Part shown: positions 34,067 through 44,200 of the stretch, piece after piece
Numbering within the stretch: position 1 is the first letter of the stretch
How the letters are laid out: each line of letters begins with the position of its first letter
NCBI RefSeq assembly: GCF_025947345.1
Contig: NZ_CP110011.1
Span: forward strand, 4,526,001 to 4,590,000
Direction: 5' to 3'
From: Flavobacterium sp. N502536
Lineage (GTDB): Bacteria > Bacteroidota > Bacteroidia > Flavobacteriales > Flavobacteriaceae
DNA: 64,000 nucleotides
Notes under the pieces: model-generated
Told to the model about the DNA's origin: nothing
The model's database searches: none
Seen by the model: the letters and a program-made list of their open reading frames with translations, nothing else
Program-made: the position numbers and the translations under genes

Positions 34067-34645
34067 ATGAAGTTAAATTTTAGTAAACGATTAGAAAAAT
34101 TCAGGAAAAAATGTAGTTGGAATTATAAATATGCCATAGGCAAATGGGACTACATGAAAGATGAAAAAGAGAGATACGAAAAAATCATTGAATTTATCAA
34201 AGCCTCTACTATAAAACAACCCAAAATATTAGATCTGGGTTGCGGGTACGGAGCACTTAACTCCTATCTCAAGGAATCTGATTATTCAACAATACTGGGT
34301 GTTGATTTATCTTTCACTGCCATTAATAGAGCCAAAGCGCAAAATTTTACAAACTCCTCTTTTCAAGTTGCCGATCTTACCCAATTCAATACCAATGAAC
34401 CCTACGACATCATTATCTTTAATGAAGTGCTCTATTATTTGGAAAACCCAAAAGATCTGGTGTCCAGATTTATTACGAATACGGATAGCGACTATCTTAT
34501 TGTTTCTCTTTATAGTAATTCAATTAGTAATGATATTATAAGCCTGTTATGCAATCAATATGAATTAGTACAAAATGAACTCGTACTACAGTCAGACAAA
34601 ATTTCCTGGCACCTTTATCTCTTCAAAGTAAAATCTAACCTGTGA
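34067..34645 (+). CDS. Class I SAM-dependent methyltransferase
   Basis: The protein has 192 residues. The Rossmann motif I is ILDLGCGYGALNSYL (about 52-66), then GVDLSFTAINRAKAQ (motif II acidic strand end), FQVADLTQF (motif III) and YDIIIFNEVLYYL (motif IV). The N-terminus is a short basic extension. The small size and generic core give no clear substrate; a small molecule or a lipid is possible. It stands alone, with a terminator 19 bp after its stop. Confidence 0.9.
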   Translation: MKLNFSKRLEKFRKKCSWNYKYAIGKWDYMKDEKERYEKIIEFIKASTIKQPKILDLGCGYGALNSYLKESDYSTILGVDLSFTAINRAKAQNFTNSSFQVADLTQFNTNEPYDIIIFNEVLYYLENPKDLVSRFITNTDSDYLIVSLYSNSISNDIISLLCNQYELVQNELVLQSDKISWHLYLFKVKSNL

Positions 34646-34663
34646 CTCAACTATTTCAAATAA

Positions 34664-34707
34664 AAAAACCTCCAAAATCAAATGACTTTGGAGGTTTTTA
34701 TTTTTTT
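34664..34707 (+). terminator. Terminator after the methyltransferase gene
   Basis: A 13-bp stem (34664-34676 with 34687-34699), a 10-nt loop, then a T-rich tail. It may also serve the convergent gene at 34732. Confidence 0.9.
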
Positions 34708-34731
34708 TTGTGGAATGAATCCCTATTTACA

Positions 34732-35178
34732 CTAGTTAATGTCGTTAAACTCGTGTAATGATTTTAATGTGCTTTCGTAAAATAAAATTGCAGCAATTAA
34801 ATTTCCTTTATCTGAGTAAGGCATCATTTTTCTTTGGAAATCTACAGTTGTATCCAAAAATGTTGTTGTTCCTTCGGCTTGACCGTCTAATACTTTTTTG
34901 TGTTCACTATCGTCCGGAATACCTAAGTCAGCCATTGTTACACCTGGTTTTGTAACCAAAGCGATGTACGGAAGTGTTTTTACTAAAACTTTAATACGCT
35001 CAATGTATAATTCCAAAAGTTCTCCTTTTTGCATACCACTCAATTCTTTTTGATCATGGTACTTGCGGATAATAGCTGTTGTACTGATTATACTTCTTGG
35101 AGCATTCTTCGCCTGTGCTGAAATAGCGCCAGTTGCAAGAAAGAAAAAGAAACTTACTAAAATAATACTATTTTTCAT
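34732..35178 (-). CDS. Exported uncharacterised protein
   Basis: The protein has 148 residues from the ATG at 35178; the frame is open to 35274, but only the inner start gives the signal peptide MKNSIILVSFFFFLATGAISAQ. The mature part is mostly helical (STTAIIRKYHDQKELSGMQKGELLELYIERIKVL) and ends SLHEFNDIN. No motif is recognised. A periplasmic or secreted location is probable. Confidence 0.7.
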   Translation of the reverse strand: MKNSIILVSFFFFLATGAISAQAKNAPRSIISTTAIIRKYHDQKELSGMQKGELLELYIERIKVLVKTLPYIALVTKPGVTMADLGIPDDSEHKKVLDGQAEGTTTFLDTTVDFQRKMMPYSDKGNLIAAILFYESTLKSLHEFNDIN

Positions 35179-35392
35179 TTTGTTAATGTAATTGGTTGTT
35201 GAGGAAAACAAAAGTATACAATTTAACTTAAGCCGCAAGTTTAATGATTCCTTTTTTTTTAAAAATTTTAACAATTTGCATTATATCAATCTATAAGACA
35301 ATTCTGAGGTGCTGTAAGCCCTGTTTTACTGGGGTAACGATCTGTTGTAATTTTGAAAAATGCTGAAATTTTACAGCAATTTGTCTCTCGTT

Positions 35393-36028
35393 TTATGATT
35401 TAATTACCCTAAAACGTCCCGGATACTTGATCCAGATACTTTTTTTATTGCCGTAATAGTCCATAAAATCTTCACAAACAAAAACGGCATGAGCCGTAGA
35501 CCAGGCAACAACTCCGCAAAATTCACTTCCCGACTGTCGCTTTAACTTTTGAACTTGTTTGCCTTCTTTAAATCCTAAATATTTATAAATTGTAGGAGTG
35601 TGTACCGAACCATCTTCTAAATCCTCCAATGCTTCATCAAAAGTTGAGATCTTATCTATAATTTGCTTGTATTTTGCCATTACAGCATAAGTCAGTACGG
35701 CGTAATCTGTAATTTGTTCGCTCTCGCAATTGTCTTTGATATAAATAAAACCGGCTGATACTGTGGCTTTCGTTAGTTCATCCTCTTTGAGATAAAAGGA
35801 TGCATTATTTTTTAAGGTAATTTTATGTGAATTGTCCGCCATCTTTTCATTTACAAACAAATTGTCCAGTCCGTAAACATTTAGAGAAGCTTTAATAAAG
35901 GCAATCGATGAACAATTGGTGCGCTCTCCCTGCTTAAAACTTTCGAATATTTTATCTGAACTTAGTTGTGAATAAGAATTTGGACTGGCAAATATTAAAA
36001 GTAAAAATAGTGAAGTAACAGCTTTCAT
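35393..36028 (-). CDS. Exported protein, possibly papain-like
   Basis: The protein has 211 residues with a signal peptide (MKAVTSLFLLLIFASPNSYSQ). The stretch FKQGERTNCSSIAFIKASLN has the look of the active-site helix of calpain/papain-like peptidases (Gln, then Cys at the start of a helix with CSSIA). AWSTAHAVFVCEDFMDYYGN could give the His and Asn. This is a layout match, not a family match. It could be a cysteine peptidase or transglutaminase-like enzyme acting outside the cytosol. It stands alone on the minus strand. Confidence 0.6.
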   Translation of the reverse strand: MKAVTSLFLLLIFASPNSYSQLSSDKIFESFKQGERTNCSSIAFIKASLNVYGLDNLFVNEKMADNSHKITLKNNASFYLKEDELTKATVSAGFIYIKDNCESEQITDYAVLTYAVMAKYKQIIDKISTFDEALEDLEDGSVHTPTIYKYLGFKEGKQVQKLKRQSGSEFCGVVAWSTAHAVFVCEDFMDYYGNKKSIWIKYPGRFRVIKS

Positions 36029-36667
36029 TGTCTTAAAGTTTTATAATTGCTCCCCAATCCATTTTTGGGAATAAATTGATTCTACAAATCTATAAAAATC
36101 AACCCATAATTGTTTTTTACTTCTCACTTTTTATCAAAAAATGTTACGAATACACTAACTAAATCCTTTTGAAAGGGTTACGATTCTATTAGCCCAAAGC
36201 TTTCCCACTTTTGAAAAATACAAGAGACTAATTCCTTTTTATTTTGCACAATTTTATATCATTTTTTATGCAGACTAATTCTCCTAACTGCCCAATCGCA
36301 TTTTTGCGTTGAAAGATTCTATCCCGCGGCTACTATTTCGTCTCCAAATTAGCCTTCCAAAGAAACCGTATAAATACCTGTTTTTTAATACGTTAAAAGC
36401 AGCAATACTTTTTTTAACTAATTTTACAGTATCGAAATTTAACTCCCTGATTGTCACCAAAAACAATGCTAGGCTTACACGCGGAAAATAAATTTTACGC
36501 CTCATAACAAAACGCATTTATTTAACCTTCACCTTACCCTTTTAAATGCCTTAGTCAAAAAACCGAACTACCTATTTGTTACCACGAATTGAATCCAACT
36601 GGTTGAATAGAAGCTTATACATTTTTGAAAAGTACACCAAATTAATTCCTAATTATAACAAACTATC
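36029..36667. other. 639-bp intergenic stretch
   Basis: Only short, unconvincing ORFs on both strands. No RNA gene or repeat recognised. Confidence 0.45.
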
Positions 36668-37453
36668 ATGGCAACAACAGTACCCGAAGACAAAAAGACC
36701 AATTACGAGAAACTATTTGCCAGCTGTATCATAAAAGCAGCTAAGTATCCTGAAATTGATGCACTTGTAGCAAAAATAGTAGACAATAAAACCAGGTATC
36801 AATCCGTAGGCAATCCCCTGAATATTCCCTGGTATATCATCGCAATTATACATTGTATGGAAGGAAGTTTGAGGTTCGACAGGCACCTGCACAACGGTGA
36901 TCCGCTTACCAATCGTACCGTTCAGGTTCCTGCAGGACGCCCGAAAGTAGGAAAACCACCCTTTACCTGGGAAGTAAGTGCAAATGATGCTTTGATTTAC
37001 GACAAACTAAACACATGGACCGATTGGAGCATTTCCGGAATTCTCTACAGACTTGAATTGTTTAACGGATTGGGATATTACAAACAAGGAATTAATTCGC
37101 CTTACTTATGGAGTTACTCCAACCATTATACCAAAGGCAAGTATGTTCAGGATGGTAAGTATGATCCAAACGCCGTTTCTAAACAATGTGGCGCTGCCGT
37201 TTTGTTGCGACGTATGATGGAGCAGCATTTGATTACCCTGCCCAATCCACACATCGTGGAACGCATACTACTTCAGGGAAACAAAACAAGCTATTTCTCC
37301 GGAACGGCTACCGCCGAAGCTACCGAACTGCAAAAACTTCTTAATAGCGCCGGAAGCGTCTTAAGAGTTGATGGCAAAGCAGGAGAAAGAACCTCGACCG
37401 AGTATTTTAAATATAGTAAAACCTATCTAAAAGGAGATCCCAGAAAGGTTTAA
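36668..37453 (+). CDS. Lysozyme-like protein with C-terminal peptidoglycan-binding-like segment
   Basis: The protein has 261 residues without a signal peptide. IIAIIHCMEGSLRFDRHLHN (about 57-76) places a Glu after a helix, then GDPLTNRTVQVPAGRPKVGK and PPFTWEVSANDAL, which together resemble lysozyme-like muramidase domains found in phage-type or contractile-tail-associated proteins. YKQGINSPYLWSYSNHYTKGKYV continues the fold. Residues about 205-255 (ATAEATELQKLLNSAGSVLRVDGKAGERTSTEYFKY) match the helical peptidoglycan-binding pattern. Lack of a signal suggests release by another route or by lysis. The enzyme call is probable; the biological role is unknown. Confidence 0.65.
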   Translation: MATTVPEDKKTNYEKLFASCIIKAAKYPEIDALVAKIVDNKTRYQSVGNPLNIPWYIIAIIHCMEGSLRFDRHLHNGDPLTNRTVQVPAGRPKVGKPPFTWEVSANDALIYDKLNTWTDWSISGILYRLELFNGLGYYKQGINSPYLWSYSNHYTKGKYVQDGKYDPNAVSKQCGAAVLLRRMMEQHLITLPNPHIVERILLQGNKTSYFSGTATAEATELQKLLNSAGSVLRVDGKAGERTSTEYFKYSKTYLKGDPRKV

Positions 37454-37501
37454 TGCCTACAGTCATCGGCCGTAAAATACTCAAACTCTCAAGCAAGACA
37501 A

Positions 37502-37524
37502 ACGGCAAACTTTGGGTTTGCCGT
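37502..37524 (+). terminator. Hairpin after the lysozyme-like gene
   Basis: A 9-bp stem (37502-37510 with 37516-37524) with a 5-nt loop. No T-tract follows, so this is a weak terminator call. Confidence 0.4.
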
Positions 37525-37588
37525 ACCAATACTTAAGCTTCGTCTTTAATTAATACCTAATTTTTTTCCCATTCTACATTCAATCGTA

Positions 37589-37596
37589 TAACTTTG
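37589..37596 (+). promoter_or_regulatory. Putative -7 box (TAACTTTG) of the two-component system
   Basis: Exact TAnnTTTG ending five bases before the ATG at 37602, which would give a leaderless transcript. No clear -33 TTG. Confidence 0.5.
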
Positions 37597-37601
37597 TAGA
37601 G

Positions 37602-38285
37602 ATGAAAATTTTAGTAGTAGAAGACGACCAAAGAGTGGCTGAGTTGATTCAGCGCGGACTTACTGAACACGGATTTTTCCCAACAGTGGCTTATGACGGT
37701 CTCTCTGCGAAAAAACTGGTGTTACATAACCCTTTCGATCTGGTTATTACCGATATCATCCTGCCTAAAATGGACGGACTTGATTTGTGTAAAGAGATTC
37801 GTTTGATCAAACCTGATCTTCCTATCATAATGTTAACCGCTTTGGGCTCGACAGATGATAAAGTGGAAGGTTTTGATGCGGGAGCCGATGACTACCTCAC
37901 AAAGCCTTTTGAAATGAGGGAATTATTAGTTCGTATCAGAGCTTTGTTAAAAAGAAGCGGTAGCAATTCCATTCATACCACTGGCTTTATTTTGAAGTAT
38001 GATGAACTTGAAATGAACCTTCAAACCAAAAGTATCCGAAGAAATGAAACTGAAATTAGCCTTACTCCAAAAGAATTTAAACTTTTAGAGTATATGCTCC
38101 AAAACCCCGAGCGGGTGCTTTCGCGCGTAGAAATAGCCGAAAAAGTGTGGGACACTCATTTTGATACCGGTACCAATTTTATTGATGTCTATATCAACTA
38201 TCTGAGAAAAAAAATTGACAGGGATTATGATAAAAAACTCATTCATACAAAATCGGGGATGGGATTTATTTTGAAAACAGAATGA
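37602..38285 (+). CDS. OmpR-family response regulator
   Basis: The protein has 227 residues. The receiver domain has KILVVEDDQ (acidic pocket), DLVITDIILPKMDGLDL with the phosphoacceptor Asp at about residue 51, MLTALGS (Thr) and YLTKPF (Lys). The C-terminal winged helix includes ISLTPKEFKLLEYMLQNPERVLSR and TNFIDVYINYLRKKID. It overlaps the sensor kinase by four bases. It likely activates the heavy-metal efflux operon that follows, as CusR/CzcR regulators do; this is context inference, since no metal-sensing residue lies in the regulator itself. Confidence 0.95.
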   Translation: MKILVVEDDQRVAELIQRGLTEHGFFPTVAYDGLSAKKLVLHNPFDLVITDIILPKMDGLDLCKEIRLIKPDLPIIMLTALGSTDDKVEGFDAGADDYLTKPFEMRELLVRIRALLKRSGSNSIHTTGFILKYDELEMNLQTKSIRRNETEISLTPKEFKLLEYMLQNPERVLSRVEIAEKVWDTHFDTGTNFIDVYINYLRKKIDRDYDKKLIHTKSGMGFILKTE

Positions 38286-39649
38286 AAACAAGAACCCGGC
38301 TAACCCTATTGTTTACCCTTGTCACGGCCACTATTTTATTAGTGTTTGCTGCTATTATTCTAATTTCTGCAAAAGAAAACAGAGAAAAAGAATTCTATGC
38401 TTTGTTAAAGAAAGAGGCCGTCACCAAAGCCAATTTATTTTTGAATGCTGAAGTCGACAGTAAAACACTACAAGACATTTACAAAAACAACAGAGCCACC
38501 TTAAACGAGGTTGAAGTTGCCATTTATACCCCTGCTTTCCACCTACTCTATCACGATGCTGTTGATATTGATGTGGTGAAAGAAACCAAGTCGATGATTA
38601 ATGAAATTGCCCGTAAAGGCGAAATAAAATTTTATCAAAAAGAATGGCAGGTTATAGGCATGACCTATCGATTTCAGGGAAAAGAGTACATTATCACGGC
38701 CGCAGCATATGACGGATTTGGCTACATCAAATTCTACAACCTCCTTGAAACCTGTATCCTTGTTTTTATCTTATCGATTCTGCTGCTGTACGTTGCCGGA
38801 CGTTTTTTTTCAAAAAAAGCATTTGAACCTATTGTTAAAATGACGAACAAAGCCAAAACCATTTCGGCTACAAATCTTGATCTGCGTCTGGACACTTCGA
38901 AAAACAAAGATGAAATTACCGAACTGGCTACCACGTTCAATAAAATGCTGAACCGTCTCGAAAGTTCCTTCGACTCTCAGAAACAATTTGTTTCAAACAT
39001 CTCGCACGAGCTTCGAACACCACTTTCAGCAATTATTGCCGAATTAGAGCTCTCAGGTCATAAAGAACGCAATACGGAAGAATATAAAATAGTCATTCAA
39101 AACACTTTACAGGATGCCAAAAAACTAGCCAAACTTTCGAACAGTTTGCTCGATCTTGCGAAAGCCAATTACGATCCTTCGGAAATTGCTTTTAAACAGC
39201 TTCGTATTGATGAAGTACTGTTAGATGCCCGCCAACAAGTTCAAAAGTCAAATCCGGACTATAACATTAGCATCCACTTTGAGAACGATTTTGAAGAGGA
39301 CAGTCAGATCTCCATCTATGGAAACGAGTATCTTCTAAAAGTTGCTTTTGCCAATTTATTTGAAAATGGCTGTAAATTTTCTGCCGATCAGCAAAGCATG
39401 GTTTCCATTTCCTTTCTCAGCAATACAATAGAACTTCGTTTTTCGGACAATGGGATTGGTATTTTACCCGAAGAACTGGAGTCTATTTTTACTCCATTTT
39501 ACAGAGGTTCCAATAAAACTCACGCCGATGGAAATGGTATTGGTCTTTCCTTAACAAAGAAGATCATTCTGCTCCACAAAGGGGTTATCACCGTTACCTC
39601 CCAAAAAAATCAGGGAACAACTTTTACCGTAACCTTCAACTTACAATAG
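38282..39649 (+). CDS. Sensor histidine kinase
   Basis: The protein has 455 residues. TM1 is near 8-28, a periplasmic sensor loop spans about 30-150, and TM2 lies in LLETCILVFILSILLLYVAG. Then come a HAMP segment, the H-box VSNISHELRTPLSAI (His near residue 244), an N-box NLFENGCKFSA, FSDNGIGILPEEL (G1) and GNGIGLSLTKKI (G2). The HisKA/HATPase order is complete. It is probably the kinase for the regulator encoded before it, which it overlaps, and may sense periplasmic metal. Confidence 0.95.
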   Translation: MKTRTRLTLLFTLVTATILLVFAAIILISAKENREKEFYALLKKEAVTKANLFLNAEVDSKTLQDIYKNNRATLNEVEVAIYTPAFHLLYHDAVDIDVVKETKSMINEIARKGEIKFYQKEWQVIGMTYRFQGKEYIITAAAYDGFGYIKFYNLLETCILVFILSILLLYVAGRFFSKKAFEPIVKMTNKAKTISATNLDLRLDTSKNKDEITELATTFNKMLNRLESSFDSQKQFVSNISHELRTPLSAIIAELELSGHKERNTEEYKIVIQNTLQDAKKLAKLSNSLLDLAKANYDPSEIAFKQLRIDEVLLDARQQVQKSNPDYNISIHFENDFEEDSQISIYGNEYLLKVAFANLFENGCKFSADQQSMVSISFLSNTIELRFSDNGIGILPEELESIFTPFYRGSNKTHADGNGIGLSLTKKIILLHKGVITVTSQKNQGTTFTVTFNLQ

Positions 39650-40082
39650 CATTCTTTCAATGCTAGACCTTCTGTTATTCAGAGTCGAACTGCTGTCATA
39701 AAAAAGTATGACAAGCCAGGTTATACCATTACGCAAAACCACTCTATTTCAACACCTTAAACACTTACGATTCATTCTTAACTTAAAGAAGTGTCAGCTT
39801 GTTTTTTCTTCCTATACGTACTCCAAACAGCGGTACATTCTCTTTATTTTACCGGGTTATTTTCTAAAACCCAAAAGCGGTTTTGCCCCATTTTCTAATA
39901 GAATTCTAATTTTTTTCTAAAAGGTCTCTAATGGCTCTTTCGGGATTGCCAGTCTAATTTTGCGCCAGATTTAAGGATCATGATTTGTTGTTGTGACACA
40001 CGATGTGTTACCCTACCAATACTACTGTTCCCAAATTTTCTGCGGTAATGCTTTATCCATAGCGAACCGCAAAATTTAATTA
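39650..40082. other. 433-bp gap between the kinase and the efflux operon
   Basis: A short inverted repeat TGTCATA / TATGACA lies near 39693-39712. GTTACC, GGTAAT and TGTGACACACGATGTG repeats near 39990-40050 could be regulator sites, but no clear operator was recognised. Confidence 0.4.
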
Positions 40083-41276
40083 ATGCGTAAAAATCAAAAT
40101 GACATGACATTAAAGACTACAAAACTTTTCAGACTTCAACGATCAAAAACCTGCCCTCGAAATCCCGAATGTAAAAACCTTCTACTTGTTATAATGACAG
40201 CTTCAATGCTGTTAGCCTGCCAGAACAAAACCGAAAAAAAAGAGGTTGAAAGCTTTTCTTTAAAGGGAGATACGATCCTCGTTCCGCAAAAATCAAATAT
40301 TGCCGTCAAACTAAAATTAGAAACCGTTAAAACCGAGCCGTATCAATTCGAATTACAAACTGCCGGAACTGTCAAAGCAATTCCGAATTCGTATGCCGAA
40401 ATTGCTCCTCCTTTTTCCGGAAGAGTTACCAAAGTACATGCAAGACTAGGAATGAAAACACTGCCGGGAACCCCTTTATTTGAAATGGTTTCTCCCGATT
40501 TTACAGCCGCTCAGAAAAACTTCTTTCAGGCTAAATCGGCTTATCAGGTTGCTGGTCTTTCGTTAAAACGTCAAAAAGATCTGAAAACGCATGGTGTTGG
40601 TTCACAGAAAGATCTCGAAGAAGCCGAAACCAATTTCGAAATCAATGAAAAAGAATACCAAAATGCGATGGCCAGCCTTAAAGTTTTTGGAATAAACACC
40701 AACAAACTGGTTTTCGGTCAGCCCTTAGTGATCACCTCACCCATAGCCGGAGAAGTGATAACCAATGAACTGGTATTGGGACAGTATTTAAAAGAAGATG
40801 CCGGGCCAAAAGCAAAGGTTGCCGATCTCAAAAATGTATGGGTTGCGGGGCAGATTAAGGAAAAAGACATTCATTTTTTGCAAGAACTACAAGGGGCCGA
40901 AATCAGTTCCGGCGCTTATCCGAACACGAAAATTTCGGGTAAAATCTATCATGTCGACGAAATAATAGATGAGGATACCCGAAGCGTACAGGTATTAATA
41001 GCCTGTAACAACACCGATCATATCCTTAAACCGGGAATGTTTGTCTCTGTAAAATTTACAGACAAGCCCGTAAATACCTTGTTCATACCCGCCAAGGCAG
41101 TATTGCAAGTCAATGACAGAAGCTTTGTCTTCGTCCAATCAGAGCCGGGCAAATATGTCCGTCGTTACATCGAGACCGGAATATCACAAAATGGAAAAAT
41201 AGCCGTGTTCTCCGGATTAAAAACAAATGAAACAATTATCAGTGAAGGAGCTTTTTATATCCTTGAAGCGAAATAA
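40083..41276 (+). CDS. Periplasmic adaptor of the heavy-metal RND pump (pump 2)
   Basis: The protein has 397 residues from the ATG at 40083; inner starts at 40104 or near the lipobox are possible, since the long basic start before LLLVIMTASMLLACQNK is unusual. After the lipobox comes a CusB/CzcB-type adaptor: TVKAIPNSYAEIAPPFSGRV (lipoyl half), a helical hairpin with FQAKSAYQVAGLSLKRQKDL, then ITSPIAGEVITNELVLGQYL (second half), a barrel with VLIACNNTDHILKPGMFVSV, and a membrane-proximal part ending EGAFYILEAK. It starts the pump 2 operon. Confidence 0.92.
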   Translation: MRKNQNDMTLKTTKLFRLQRSKTCPRNPECKNLLLVIMTASMLLACQNKTEKKEVESFSLKGDTILVPQKSNIAVKLKLETVKTEPYQFELQTAGTVKAIPNSYAEIAPPFSGRVTKVHARLGMKTLPGTPLFEMVSPDFTAAQKNFFQAKSAYQVAGLSLKRQKDLKTHGVGSQKDLEEAETNFEINEKEYQNAMASLKVFGINTNKLVFGQPLVITSPIAGEVITNELVLGQYLKEDAGPKAKVADLKNVWVAGQIKEKDIHFLQELQGAEISSGAYPNTKISGKIYHVDEIIDEDTRSVQVLIACNNTDHILKPGMFVSVKFTDKPVNTLFIPAKAVLQVNDRSFVFVQSEPGKYVRRYIETGISQNGKIAVFSGLKTNETIISEGAFYILEAK

Positions 41277-41284
41277 ATGACTTT

Positions 41285-44200
41285 ATGAAACAAAATATAT
41301 TTGAAACAACAATAGCAAAACGCTGGTTAATACTGGCATTATTCTTACTCCTTTCTTTGTTTGGATACTATTCCTGGACACAACTTTCTGTTGAGGCTTA
41401 TCCCGATATCGGCGATGTCACCTCACAAGTCGTAACACAGGTTCCGGGTCTGGCAGCGGAAGAAGTCGAGCAACAGATCACCATTCCGATAGAACGGGCT
41501 ATAAACGGTTTGCCGGGCTTACATGTCATGCGAAGCAAAAGTACTTTTGGTTTATCGATGGTAACGATCGTTTTTGATGACGGTATTGAAGATTACTTTG
41601 CCCGCACCAGAATTCAGGAGCGCTTAAATGATGTCGAATTGCCTTATGGTGCTGTACCGGGTTTAGATCCGCTGACCTCTCCTACAGGCGAAATTTATCG
41701 CTATATCATCGAAAGCAGCAACCACGAACTAAGAGAGCTGAGCGAATTACAGGAATACACCATTATTCCCCGTATCAAACAGGTCTCAGGAGTGGCTGAT
41801 GTTACCAATTTTGGAGGAATTACAACACAATACCAGGTAGAGCTCGATCCCGCTAAATTGGAGCAGTACGGTTTATCCTTAAATGAAGTAACGGAAACCA
41901 TCGTAAAAAATAATGCAAATACTGGGGGAAGCGTTATCAATCGCGGAGATCAGTCGTATGTGGTACGCGGAATTGGTTTGGTAAAAAATCTGGAGGATAT
42001 TGGACGCATTGTTGTAAAATCGGTAAATGGAGTCTCTATTTATCTGAGTGATATCGGGAAGTTAAAATATGGCAATCTGGAGCGCAAAGGAGCTTTAGGA
42101 TACACCGACAAACGCGGGGTTGATTATTCGGACAATATCGAAGGGATTGTATTATTGCTCAAAAACCAAAACCCCTCTGTGGTTTTAAAAGGAGTCAATG
42201 AAGCCGTGGACGACCTCAATAAAAATTACCTTCCTGAAGGCGTTAAAATCCACGCTTTTCTGGACCGCACGAGTCTGGTAGACACCACACTTACTACGGT
42301 CTCTCATACATTATTGGAAGGAATGGCGCTTGTAATTATTGTTTTAATTGTTTTTCTGGGCAGCTGGAGAGGCGCTTTATTGGTAGCGATTACCATTCCG
42401 ATCTCACTTTTGATTGCTTTTATCCTAATGAAATTCACGCACATTCCTGCCAATTTGCTTTCGCTTGGGGCAATTGATTTTGGTATTATTGTCGACGGAG
42501 CCATAGTGATGATGGAAACCATTCTAAAAAAGCGGGAAGACAACGAAGGGGAAGAACTCACTGAAAATAAGGTTGCCGCCAGTGTAAAAAGTGTAGCACG
42601 CCCCATCATTTTTGCTACCCTGATTATCATAACCGCGTACTTGCCATTGTTTGCTTTTGAGCGTGTCGAGAAAAAACTATTCACTCCAATGGCTTTTACC
42701 GTAGGATATGCTCTTTTTGGCGCTTTATTGGTTGCTTTACTGCTGATACCCGGATTGGCTTATTTCATCTATCGCAAGCCGCAGAAAATGCATCACAACA
42801 AATGGCTGGAAAAATTAACCAATGCTTACCATCATCGCATACAGCAAATCATGCAGGTCCCTAAAAAGGTATTTGCCCCTCTGATTGCAGTATTGGTTCT
42901 CGCCTTTATACTTACTGCCGTGGTCGGAAAAGATTTTTTACCGCCATTGGATGAAGGATCGATCTGGCTGCAGGTGACCTTGCCTCCGGGTATTACTTTA
43001 GAAAAATCGAAGGAAATGAGCGATACACTGCGTCATCGTACTTTAAAACACGAAGAAGTAACTTACATGATGGTGCAGGCAGGCCGTAACGATGACGGGA
43101 CCGATGCCTGGACGCCCTCGCATTACGAATGCAGTGTGGGTTTAAAACCTTACAACCAATGGAAATCAGGAAAAACAAAAGACGATTTAATAAAAGAATT
43201 AGCCGCCGAATATGCCACTATGCCAGGTTATAACATTGGGTTTTCACAACCCATGATCGACGGGGTGATGGACAAAATATCAGGTGCTCACAGCGAACTG
43301 GTGGTAAAAATATATGGCGAGGATTATAAAGAAACCCGACGAATTGCAGAAGATGTCATTAAAACCCTTCAGGAGGTAAAAGGTGCCGTTGATCTTGCTA
43401 TCGATCAGGAACCGCCATTGCCTCAGGTGCAAATCATTGCAGACCGCCAGAAAATAGCACAATACGGATTAAATGTCGATGCTGTTTCGGAATTAATCGA
43501 AGTGGCTATGGGTGGAAAAGCCATTTCGCAAATTTTTGTCGGCAATAAGGTATATGACATTACGGCTCGCTACAATGAAGAAAGCCGAAATGATCCTGAA
43601 AAAATAAGCAACCTGATGCTTACCAATTCTGAAGGTGTCAAAATTCCGTTGTCACAAGTATGCGATGTCAAACTTAATACCGGCGAAAGTACCATTGCCC
43701 GGGAAATGAACAAACGCCATCTGACGGTTCGCCTGAATTTGAGAGGCGCCGATTTAAGTTCTTTCTTAAAGGAAGCACAATCAAAAATTGAAGAAAAAGT
43801 AAAATACGACCACGCAAAATTTAAATTAAAATGGGGAGGACAATTTGAAAACCAGGAGCGGGCTTATAGTCATTTGGCCATTATTGTCCCTCTTGCATTG
43901 GCCTTAATGTTTGTGCTGCTCTACGGTGCATTTGGAAAATTCCGTCAGGCAGGACTGTTAATGAGTATTGTACCATTGGCTTTATTTGGCGGTATGTTAG
44001 CCCTCACCGTCCGTGGCATGACGCTGAATGTATCCTCAGCGGTAGGTTTCATTGCTTTGTTTGGCGTGGCCATACAAAATGGAGTTATTATGATTTCGCA
44101 CATTAATCAGCTTCGTAAAAACGGAATGGCATTGCTCGAAGCCGTATGCAATGGTGCCAAACAACGCTTCCGTCCTGTTTTAATGACAGCGACCGTCGCG

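Noticed and set aside
36284..36517. Short ORFs on both strands in the 36029-36667 gap
   Set aside because: Opposite-strand mirror ORFs of similar size in AT-rich DNA; no homology signs.
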